Assembly: GCF_024763615.1 (NCBI RefSeq)
Contig: NC_077223.1
Location: 83,204,627 to 83,268,626, forward strand
Reading direction: 5' to 3'
Source: Phlebotomus papatasi
Lineage: Eukaryota; Arthropoda; Insecta; Diptera; Psychodidae
DNA length: 64,000 bases
A program made the position numbers and the translations under genes. Shown here one piece after another: positions 34,920-44,172 of this stretch (the first letter of the stretch is position 1; each line of letters starts with the position of its first letter). The notes under the pieces are model-generated. The model saw only the letters and a list, made by a program, of their open reading frames with translations. It did no database searches and was not told where the DNA came from.

Positions 34920-35802
34920 TTATTAAAAGTAGAATAAACTTTGGAAGGAATGTTATAGTTCACAAGGAACTGACGATGGATATGGGCATCAATCAAGGGA
35001 TAGGCTTGTGAATGAGGCAAAAGTAAATCCTGGATCTTGCCTGAGGATTTTGCCATGTATGATCGCCATGAAAATTTTCTAGCAGAATATATAATGCAGC
35101 GAGGAGAAAAGGTATGCAACCTAGTCATATTAAGACCCACTCATTTTAAGCACAATCGATTGAAAATGAATCAATTAAAGTTAGTAAGAGACAATAATAT
35201 GAAAAAAGATACTGGAATTCATTTCTAAGGTACACTAAACGCAGTCTATCAACTCTGAAATTAGGAACATGTTACAAAATCTTATCTTTAAGAGCCTTCT
35301 TTCCATTTTTTTATCACTCTAACTCTCTAACAAGATTATTTCGAGATCAGGATTACTACGAGATTACGGTTCAAGGATTCTGATCTTGTAATGTACCATT
35401 TTCTGGTTACAATAATTTTCTCCTCGAAACGATATCAAGCAGATATTGAAATAAATTCTTGGAAGTTACAGTAGACCTCATTGGTCCATAGCTCTACAGA
35501 CTGCTATGAATTTCACACCCGGCTTAGCTATATGGCTTAGCTTCTCGAATTTCTTATCTTAATCCCCTCTAATCTTATCCCAGTAGCGCTGTTTTCCTTA
35601 ATGCTCAAAAAATTATAGAAAATGTTATTAAGTAATATCTCTAAAAATTGAAGCTTTTTACAGGTCTGATGGTCTTATGTATCTAATGGTCGGAGGACAA
35701 GGTATCACGAGCTGAACAAGATATTGGTAAGTGCCTGCTTTATCACCTGATAATTCCTCTTGAGCTCAAATTTCGTCAAAAAATGCTTAAAAACGTGTCT
35801 TT

Positions 35803-35851
35803 CATATACTCTGGCTTTGAAGTTATGAAGTGTTCGAAGCCAGAGTATATG
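35803..35851. repeat. Perfect-arm hairpin
   Basis: The 15-base arms CATATACTCTGGCTT and AAGCCAGAGTATATG are separated by 19 bases. The loop contains AAGTGTTCG, also present at the 17995-18152 inverted repeat, so it may be the core of a decayed foldback family. Confidence 0.65.
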
Positions 35852-36469
35852 CGAAGCCTTAAAACCTCGCCTGCGGGGAAAATGACAAAATTCTGCTTAA
35901 AGGCCAATTTTTGATAGAATTTGCTTCTAGTTCATAGAAACATTTAAAGCTTTAAATTATGTCACATTTCAAAATAGATTTATTAGAGTATTCTTTTACT
36001 TTGTTCGACGAATAGAAATTTAATTAACCTGAAATCCTATTGAAATGTAAATGAATTTAAAAAATAGGTAAATAATTGCATTAATTCTTGAGATATTTTT
36101 ATTTGAATACGGATAAAGAAGATGAAAAATGAATAAATTTCTATTTTTCACATAGCAAAATTGAGTTAGATGCACAAGGCGGGAAAATGCAGGATTTTCG
36201 CAGACCGCGGAATTTTTCAAAAAATATGGCCTGTCACTATCCTAGAAAAGCTCTTAAAGGATTTGAAGTTTGAGGTCTCTATCGCTCATAGTTTCCGAGA
36301 TATTCGATTTTAAAGATTTTCAGACACTTTTATGCATTTCTCATCCAATTTTCTTAATTTTCAAGTGAAATTTTGCACATATTAAGTCTGAAAAAAGGCT
36401 CTGAATGGATGTAGAGTTGGAGACCTCTATATCTCATAATTTCCGAGAAAATCGACTTAAAATTTTAGC

Positions 36470-37171
36470 TCTATTTTTGAAATATTTTCCGTGCAGAAGA
36501 TATCAACTTTTAGCTACTTTATATTAAATTTGATGCACTGGTGAAAATTTCCCAAATTACCTGGATATTCTTTGAATACGAATCCGATATCTATTTTAGA
36601 ATTTTACAAAGATTCTTTTCTCCAGAAATACTTTTATTAAAAACTACCACTTGGGGTAAAAAGTAACAAAAACCGAAACAATTTCTTATGTCCCACGGTA
36701 AAAAGAAACGTCAATGCTATGTGTCGCCGCTTGTTGTTTGCATTAGTCTAACGACTTGCAGTCTTTTGTGTTTTTTTTTTGTAAAATAGCTTAAAATGCG
36801 TTTTTCTCGCTCAGATAGAGAAAACGGTGTTTTACAAAGGTGTAGAAGAATAAATTTTCAATGAAAATATGTAATCTGGGTATTTTACTTAAATTTACGG
36901 AATCCCGTAATAAAGCGAAACAAAATGTGAAAGTATCTCATGCCTGATACTATTTGCCCCAGCTTTTTTTGAGAATGATCACAAAATTACCTTTTAGAAA
37001 ACGGCTCGATAAATATATTTCCTAACAAAATCGAAGAAAATGACTTTCACAGAATTGTAGAGCGGTAAATTTCCTATAAAACTGTGCTAATTAGAAATTT
37101 CGGAGGTGCACGGGTAGCTTGTAAAAAAAATAAAATATCCGTTTTGTGACTTTTTGCCCTAGTCTCCCCTA
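36470..37171. mobile_element. GGGGCAAAAAGTCAC family element, copy 2, left end missing
   Basis: From about 36470 it aligns with 24941-25684: GATGCACT(A/G), AATACGAATCCG(C/A)TATCTATTTT, GGGGTAAAAAGTAACAAAA, CCGCTTGTTGTTTGCATT, and the right end TTTTTGCCCTAGTCTCCCCTA. The left TIR and the first ~170 bases are absent or replaced. Confidence 0.85.
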
Positions 37172-37392
37172 AATATCATTCGAGTTTACCACAATCCAAA
37201 TTTGCAATGAAGGAATCGCACCTCTATAAGCTGATCTAGGCTTATCACTGTTCTTGTCATATGGCATTGTCATACTGTTACAAAATACCCCTACAGGTCG
37301 CCTTTTATGCATTTTCTAATATCTTGAAAAGCACATATCATCTTCATCACTTTCCGTTCAATTTAAAAAAAAAACCTGTGCTTGTGTATTAC

Positions 37393-37651
37393 TACACTGA
37401 GCAAAAAAGAGGGTGCGATTAACATTTTTTCCTCATAAATTTAACACTTTTTAGGTGTAAAAATATATCTACATTTTTTAATATTAATTTTACACCTTAT
37501 TAAGGGTAAAATTAACATGAAAAAGGGTAACTTTAACCCCTAATACACCTAAAAAGGGTAATATTTACACCAATTTTGGATCAATACTGCAGGGTAAAAT
37601 TAACATTTCCGGAATGTTATTTTAACTTTTTCGGATTTCTCTCACAGTGTA
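37393..37651. mobile_element. ~250 bp MITE, copy 3 of 3
   Basis: Starts TACACTGAGCAAAAAAGAGG and ends TTTCTCTCACAGTGTA; the body matches 16346-16596 and 16790-17040 throughout. It is the closest of the three to an intact consensus in its central part. Intergenic. Confidence 0.9.
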
Positions 37652-38964
37652 ATGCGTTAGCAAATAAAATTATATTTTTGTGGATCCGTCATAATCTTTC
37701 CATTGTTGGAAACACAACTCACCCGTTAAATAGTACAAAAAATATGAGAGACGTACTTAATATGTGACCTCTAAACATTTCAGATAACTTGTTTTATAGC
37801 ACCTCAAATTGAAAACAAGAAATAATTAATCATATTAGTAATAACAGCCAGTCTGGCAGAAAGTAAAATTGCAACTGCCTTGAAGTTTTACTTGAATAAA
37901 TGTATCATACAATCATTTTTTTGTACTTATATGTAGTGCTATGATAAGATATGTAAATACCTTGGTAAAAATACCTATTCGATGGTTCAATTCCATCCAT
38001 TTCTATTTTAACAGAACCATTGAGAGGACAGTTAAACGCTAAAGCTGTCCATTAAATTTTCTTTTCAAAAAGTTAATAACGTCAATAACTCATTGCACAA
38101 ATGTCTGATATAATTTATACCAGCTTTCTAGCGCATTTAAGTTAAAACAGCTAAGCTAGTATAAATTAACTTGAATAGTATGGAATGGAGCAGCTAATAC
38201 ACAAAAACCCTCTAACGGTATACATATTTGTAACGTATAGAGCACAAAATTATTGGTATAAGATAACATGTTATCAGCCTTTTACTCGAACTCCATGGAG
38301 AGAGCAATACCTATAATAACACCTCTCTTAATAAAATTTTGTTTTTGAAATTGGACTTTCCCAGAGACAGGGTCCAAACTGTTAGAAATAGATGCTTGGG
38401 GCTTTCGAGAAACATCGTTGCTAGTAATTTTTCTCTATCTTAACAAGATAAAAGGATTTTGAAGTATTTTTCCAAAAGCTTCTTTATGGCAAGAAAACTG
38501 ACCTCGTTCATTTAAAAACGGCAGAAAATACGAACTGGAGAGAAAGTATGGGCAATGTAAACATTTTCAAAAATTCTATCCTTTTACAGGTCTAGTGATG
38601 ATCTGAGGACAAAGTATCACAAGTTGCCCAGACTGTCCAGACTGTTAGTTTTTAACAACTGAATTTCTAATAGAAAGATCCTTTAAAAACCCTAAAACGG
38701 GCAACAGAAGCGTATTCAACGGATCTATATTATTCTAGTTACACTTACTAAAATACATAAATTTTTGGAAAAAAAGTAATTAAAAAATTTATTTCCTGTG
38801 GAAAATTTAAATTAAATTAAAAAAAAAACAGTTCAAAATTTTATTTATTTATTTTTTGTTTTTCGACTTCCTTGCTCAAATCCTATGAAACGTTGAATGT
38901 TTTTGAGATTCTCAACAAAACCGTATTAAAGTCATTTCAGGTTTTTCTGTTTAACAGAATTAGT

Positions 38965-39231
38965 GACTCAAGATGAAGAACAATCGCTAGTAATCTTAGA
39001 GAGATGAATGCTGAGACGGATATTTGGCCCATTGAGAAAAATCCGAATCAACCATGAACTGGAAGTCCTTTATGAAGAGCCAGGCATTATAGTCACCATA
39101 AGAGCACGACAGGAAGTCAGCTAACTATGACACATCCAGTGAATGGCAGCTGAAAAAATGCCTAGAAAGCCTGAAAGGACGAGTATGTGAGGACGCCCCA
39201 GAAAACGATGGAGAGAAGTAGTATAGACAAT
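38965..39231 (+). pseudogene. LINE RT C-terminal remnant interrupted by a transposon
   Basis: Translation with frame breaks gives RRIFGPLRKIRINHELEVLY, later MAAEKMPRKPERTSM and GRPRKRWREVV, the post-RT tail of a LINE. The frame appears to continue after the transposon at 39232-39995 (from 39999, GGCCTTAAATAG...), so that element inserted into the LINE copy. Inactive. Confidence 0.7.
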
Positions 39232-39995
39232 GGCCTCAATTCTGAGACCAAGATAAAACAAAATTTCAAGCTGTCAAATATTTTCAAGATCAAGGTTTCA
39301 TATTCTGACGCAAAGCATTTATGGAATTTAAAATGTCTTATCTAAGAACCAAGATTTCAAGATTTTCCACACTTAACGAAACGTCACTTCTGACAATTAT
39401 CTTCATTTCTTTGAAGAATTTGTTGAAATTTCGCCATATAAATTAGAAAAATTAATAATAGGTTGTATTAAATAATATATGACAGGCCATAATCGGGAAT
39501 AAAAGAAGTTCAAACAAAACTTGTAACGTGTGATAAACCCTGAAATGCTTATGCAAGATGTGATTATTTTGCAGGTATTCTCAGAGTGTTGTAATTCCAA
39601 ACCTACATCTAAAAATATGTATCATTACGATTAAATTACAAGATCAAACATAGCATTTTTCATTGTAATTCTCTTTTTGTATCATCTCTTAAAGAAATAT
39701 TCCTCATCAAAAATAATTTCCACATGAAACTCTTCAAATTGCTAGTATCTTGAAAATTCCAAGCACCTCCGAGAGGTTCTTCGAATTATTTCAAGAAAAC
39801 AAGAAATTTGACGTCTTGAAATCTTGAAATATTGATTCTAAAATTGCAAATCTTGATATCCACAAGGTTTGTGTCTTGGATTTCAAGATTTCAAGACATT
39901 TGACAGATTTGACATCTTGATCTTGATTTTTTGATTTCAGAATACGAAAATCTTGAAATTTTCTTGATCTTGATCTTGGTCTCGGAATTGAGGCC
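39232..39995. mobile_element. 764 bp TIR element inserted in a LINE remnant
   Basis: The left end GGCCTCAATTCTGAGACCAA and right end (other strand) GGCCTCAATTCCGAGACCAA define TIRs, and AAT at 39229-39231 and 39996-39998 looks like a 3 bp target duplication, as expected of Harbinger-like elements. The subterminal regions are full of TTTCAAGAT and ATCTTGAAAT repeats. Removing the element and one AAT restores a continuous LINE tail. Confidence 0.8.
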
Positions 39996-40057
39996 AATGG
40001 CCTTAAATAGCTAAAGTGCTGAGGTACAACTAGCTAGTTGAGAGTCACCAGTAGCAG

Positions 40058-40412
40058 TAGGGGAAGTCTGTAATTTTCGTGGAATTGTCACGCGTAAGTT
40101 CGAAACCTGACAATGTCAATCGAGTTTTTTTGTCATGTCATATGAGTTCGAAAATACAATTCATTGATTTTTTAATGAAATCTCTTAATTTGATGATTTT
40201 ATGAAATTACAGTACGTCTTGGTTGATTTGTTTAACAACATTTATTGTCATTTTAATTGCCAGAAATCTCAAATATGTGACTTCTGACAATGCCACATGA
40301 GCTGAAGTGGCAATGTCACGGCTACAGAATCGCATTTTCGAAAAAGCTCTCCTAATATTCGAACCCAATTTGTCATATGGCATTGTCAGAGCGTTACAGA
40401 ATTCCCCTCCTG
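40058..40412. mobile_element. Decayed TIR element with GTCATATGGCATTGTCA repeats
   Basis: The left end TAGGGGAAGTCTGTAATTTT pairs with the right end ACAGAATTCCCCTCC. The right-end block GTCATATGGCATTGTCA...GTTACAGAAT recurs at about 40610-40650 and 37258-37292, marking solo or truncated family members. No open frame. Confidence 0.55.
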
Positions 40413-40741
40413 GAGAGATATTTTGTTAGAGTATGATAATGTCATATGACAAATTTAATCTTTTTTAAGTGGTAAACTTAAACTAATCAAAAATTCGACT
40501 CATCAGTTACCAAAAACTTCATAGAGCTCCTTACAATGGCACTTCAATGCTCACTGAGTTTTAGTGTCGTCCTGATTCTGAATTTTATCACGAAAATTTG
40601 TCGCATATGACATTGTCATACTGTTACAGAATTCCCCTTCAGTACTAGAGGAGGTTAGTGCGAGAGCCCCGGTCCCTTAAAGGGACAATGCAGCCACCTA
40701 AGTAAGTAATAATTATAAAGTAATTTTGGTACTTTAAATAG

Positions 40742-40810
40742 GCAATTTTGTTGCTCTGGGCCTTGGGATATGCCATTTATCCATCTTATTAGACCCAGGA
40801 CACGGAGTCA
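40742..40810 (-). repeat. Second copy of a LINE 3'-UTR-like block
   Basis: Matches 30636-30705 (GCTCTGGGCCTTGGGATA ... TTATCCA ... AGACCCAGGACACGGAGT). Just upstream, 40640-40705 holds GCGAGAGCCCCGGTCCCTTA and a TAAGTAAGTAA tail, which looks like the 3' end of another, plus-strand retroposon. Both are fragments. Confidence 0.5.
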
Positions 40811-40939
40811 GATGCATCCTCTTCCTCGCTCCAACCAAGACTGACTCACTCTCGCCACGAATCCTCTCCTCTCCGTTCCCTTATAGTGATGGGAATTAAC
40901 TCGTAAATTTTAAAAAATTATGACGTTACTACTTTATAG

Positions 40940-41192
40940 AAGAACTGGAGTAGAATGATAACTTTTCGACACTATCAAATCGACAGTATCGATAAAGCTA
41001 TATCTGTTAGATTAAGCAAATGTCGACTTTTTACGCATTGTTAAGCCATTCATAGTGACATTTTTAAAAGAATGTGACAGCTAATAAATATCTATATATC
41101 ACTCACAGGAAGTGCAGATATCGCTTAGTTTTCAAAATCGACAGTCGATAGTATCGAAAATAAGTTATCATGTCACCCCTGACTTCTACAAT
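40940..41192. repeat. Foldback repeat, ~250 bp
   Basis: Inverted arms of about 65 bp: the left contains GAATGATAACTTTTCGACAC and TCGACAGTATCGATAAAG, the right contains GCAGATATCGCTTAG, TCGACAGTCGATAGTATCGA and AAGTTATCATGTCA. No coding capacity. Confidence 0.7.
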
Positions 41193-41504
41193 TTGCCAAA
41201 ATTTAACGTGAAATCTCATAGGGAAATATCGCGGCTAAAAAAAGCATTATTTGTTTAAAAAAAAGGTCTGGATTAATTGTAAACCAAGCACTGCACTAGC
41301 ATAAAATGGTCAGTATTGAATACGTATGACACACGCTTTGATATGCATAGCCATTTTGCGCGAATTTTTAGGTCCCGAAAATATACATAATCCCGGGATC
41401 CCCTGTATTATTATTAATGTAAAATCCGGAGACGCTAGCTTGCTCACTCTCCTATAGTTTTGATCTAGGCTACGCCCTTGCTTTACAAAATTCAAAAAGG
41501 AATA

Positions 41505-41995
41505 ATGGACTATCAACGGTTGAAATTTGCGGATATGGAAACTTCGTATTTTACATTTTGTATTTTACATGTTCGTATTGCACATTTCATATTGCACAAA
41601 CTTCGTATTCTGGTACATTTAGTATTTTATCATTTCGTATTTCACATTTCGTCTTTCATAAATTTTGTACAAAAATTGAAAATTTCCCTTAGCCCTAAAC
41701 AGGCAATACTGATAAAATTAGAGCTTAAAGTTCGACTTTAAATACAGACCCGAGGCGCATAGCGCCCTTAACCCCATAAAAATGCAATTCTATTAATTTA
41801 TTGATTGATATGCTTGTGTAAAATGTGTCGCAGACATAAAAAATTAAAGTGTTCAATTTTTGTACAAAATTTATGAAAGACGAAATGTACTAGAATACGA
41901 AGTTTCCGCAATACGAAATGTGCAATACGAACATGTAAAATACAAAATGTAAAATATGAAGTTTCCGCAAACCTAAAATTTGAAACCTCTCTCAC
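41505..41995. repeat. Foldback made of short TTCGTATT/TACATTT repeats
   Basis: The left arm (41505-41690) and right arm (41845-41995) are inverted copies. Each arm is itself a run of 16-22 bp units such as TTCGTATTGCACATTTCGTA. The unit AAACTTCGTATTTTACATTT of the left arm reappears inverted as AAATGTAAAATATGAAGTTT on the right. Apparent open frames here are products of the repeat. Confidence 0.75.
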
Positions 41996-42248
41996 ACTTT
42001 TATCTTGCAAGATAACGAATTTTGAAATTTGAAGTTTGTCACATTTTGCCCCAGATTTCGCAAAACTAAAATTCGAATTTAAAAAATTATTTTGTAATTT
42101 TTCTGTAAACCTCTTATTCTGACAGAAAAAGAATAAAATAGTAATATAAACTCTATTATCAAGATTTTTCATTTGCTGATTTCAAGTATTAAATTTTTGG
42201 AATAAAAACTCTTAAAAATTTGTATATGATTTTGTGATTCAGGATTAG

Positions 42249-42660
42249 GGCAGAATGATATTGACAGTCAAATGCTCACCGTATTTCGTTAATTTACGCA
42301 TATTCATTGCAATTCTTATGCAAATTTTTCATGACCGTATTACCTTACCTAATACTCGGAGGCACTAGGTGACTAGGTGAAAATAATATAAGAAAATTGA
42401 AGAAATAAAACGAAAATACGATAAACGGTGAGCACAAAACTGTACGATTAATTTCTCGTACAGTTTTCTTTGCTCACCGTTTATCGAATTTTCGTTTTAT
42501 TTCTTCAATTTTCTTATATTATTTTCACCTAGTGCCACCGAGTATGAGATAAGGTAATACGGTAATGGAAAATTTGCATAAGAATTGCAATTAAAATGCG
42601 TAAATTAACGAAATACGGTGAGGCTACGGCGAGCATTTTATTGTCAATGTGATTCTGACC
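42249..42660. repeat. Near-perfect ~400 bp palindrome (long hairpin)
   Basis: Two arms of about 200 bp meet at about 42451 (ACTGTACGA, short loop, TCGTACAGT). The match includes CTCACCGTATTTCGTTAATT, GCAATTCTTATGCAAATTTT, AATATAAGAAAATTGAAGAA and TAAACGGTGAGCA, with scattered mismatches and a 9-base insertion near the right end. A transcript across it would form a very long double-stranded stem. It lies about 450 bp past the stop of cytochrome b5, on that gene's downstream side. It may be a foldback transposon or a hairpin-RNA locus. Confidence 0.85.
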
Positions 42661-42802
42661 TTAAAGTTAGAAATCCTTAAATTCGAGGTTGAAAACCACC
42701 AATTTTAGCATTTTTTTTTCAAAGCTAAAATAAAAAATAGCATTTCTTATAATCGTTAACCGTTTCTATAGATTTTGATCTTAAAGTCATAGAATATTTA
42801 GT

Positions 42803-42990
42803 CCCAGTGATCAGCAAAAGCTAACCGATTTTAATTCAGTTGAAAACTCGCGAGGTAGTGCCATTTCGGCAATTTCCATTTGGTTAGCACTTTTTGTTCG
42901 AGAATTGCTGACAGGTCAGCATATTTTTACTAATCGACTCAGCAAAAATATGCTGAAAACGCTATTTTTTCAGCTGACTGTGCTTTTTTT
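42803..42990 (-). mobile_element. CCCAGTGAGCAC-family MITE, second copy
   Basis: One end is CCCAGTGATCAGCAAAAGCT, the other GCACAGTCAGCTGAAAAAAT on the opposite strand. The interior TAGCACTTTTTGTTCGAGA is the reverse complement of the stretch at about 13715-13735 in the nested element of the acyltransferase gene. About 190 bp, compact, no open frame. Confidence 0.75.
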
Positions 42991-43111
42991 TGTCAATTTG
43001 CAAGAAGGAAGAAAAATCTCTCCGTAAAATGTCTGAAAGATAGATCAGATGGTGATTTCCTTTATCAATAGATAGAGCATTTATTTAAAAATAAATAATA
43101 TTCTTAACAAT

Positions 43112-43520
43112 TTATTTGCAAAGTAAAAACCTGGCGAAGGACTTTTTCCTTTTAACTTCTTCTTTTACATTTCTTTGTGAGGGATTAACTTGTTTAGGGA
43201 CTTTAATCTCTTCAGCCAATTCTCCTATTTTTAACTTTTTCAAATCCTTAAGGGCATCACTTGAATGGCCAAAGTCGTTAAATGCCTTCGTTCCATCCTT
43301 CCCGCCCCATTCCAAGATCAGATCATCTCCTCCAGGATGCTGAAATATTGCAGTTTCCGGATCATCTTTCCCATCTTTTGCTATCCTGAAACCTTCTCAA
43401 ACTTACCTCTTTTAAGTATCCTGTAACGTCGTACACAGAATTTTTAATGATCAACCAACAATCGTTGCCATTTTTCCCGTTTTTCTTTGCAACTTCTTCT
43501 TTTGTGAATGTCTGAGACAT
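43112..43520 (-). CDS. Cytochrome b5 without membrane anchor
   Basis: Exons 43407-43520 and 43112-43339 are separated by a 67 bp intron (phase 0) that falls exactly before the haem-ligand motif; the product is 113 aa. The sequence VYDVTGYLKE-HPGGDDLI and FNDFGHSSDA contains both axial haem histidines, His39 and His63, with the normal 24-residue spacing. The protein starts MSQTFTKEEVAKKNGKN and ends with a basic segment, VKRKKSFARFLLCK, instead of the hydrophobic anchor of microsomal b5. It is therefore predicted soluble or only peripherally attached. Cytochrome b5 passes electrons from its reductase to desaturases, hydroxylases or P450s; the partner here is unknown. A weak donor (CCAG/GTTTTT) near the end leaves open an alternative 3' exon. 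AATAAA overlaps the stop. Confidence 0.92.
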
Positions 43521-43548
43521 TTCTTAAAAGCGAATGAATTCTAAGAAA

Positions 43549-43581
43549 TGAGCCAATTTTGAAAGCTGCATTTTTTATATA
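43549..43581 (-). promoter_or_regulatory. TATA box and initiator of cytochrome b5
   Basis: On the minus strand TATATAAAAAA (43581-43571) lies 32 bases before a TCATTT initiator-like site at about 43551-43546. The start codon is 29 bases further on at 43520. The spacing is that of a canonical TATA-driven insect promoter with a very short 5' UTR. Confidence 0.6.
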
Positions 43582-43585
43582 CAGC

Positions 43586-44172
43586 TTCATAGTCATTCCA
43601 AAACTCTCAAAAGGATCGTTTCAATTCGCACGCAATTTTATTAAACTGATAAATCGAGAGTACAAAAGAAAATCACAACAATGCATTATTGAATTTGCTT
43701 TACGTGACCAACCCCTATGAGCAATATACTTGAGATTTCTGATAATATTTTAAGTTTGAAAAAATATCACAAATACTAATAGTGCTTGAATCAGCGGAAA
43801 AATTCACCTGGAGATACAGTTTGCAATTTTGTATTAAGTTGCAATAGTTGTTGATAAAATATTTATTTTCTTATCTACGATCCCACAATAATTTTTTTCA
43901 TAAATAACATCTCCATATGCAAACGACGAATGACGTTATCATGTAAAATAAACATTCTACTATCTATTCCATCTAATTGTGAAATATCCTCTTATACATA
44001 ACACTTCAGCAGAATTCCGCGCCAATAACGGCAATAACCGATTCTTTCATGAATTATGAGGTTTGTGAAACATAAAAATTCCCTGAAATTGGATGAATAG
44101 GGCGTTTGGGGCGTTTGGTTAAAATTCAAAAGACATAGCAATGGGTTTTCTCGAGCATTATATTTAATAACT
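43586..44172. other. Intergenic spacer between cytochrome b5 and elg1
   Basis: Holds the upstream flank of b5 and the 3' region of elg1, whose stop is at 44173-44175. An ATTAAA variant lies just beyond on the minus strand at about 44158-44163 and may serve as the polyadenylation signal. No repeats of note and no coding signal. Confidence 0.5.

Noticed and set aside
41798..42172. A 124-codon open frame on the minus strand.
   Set aside because: It is produced by the repeated TACGAAATG/TTCGTATT units of a foldback and has no domain.
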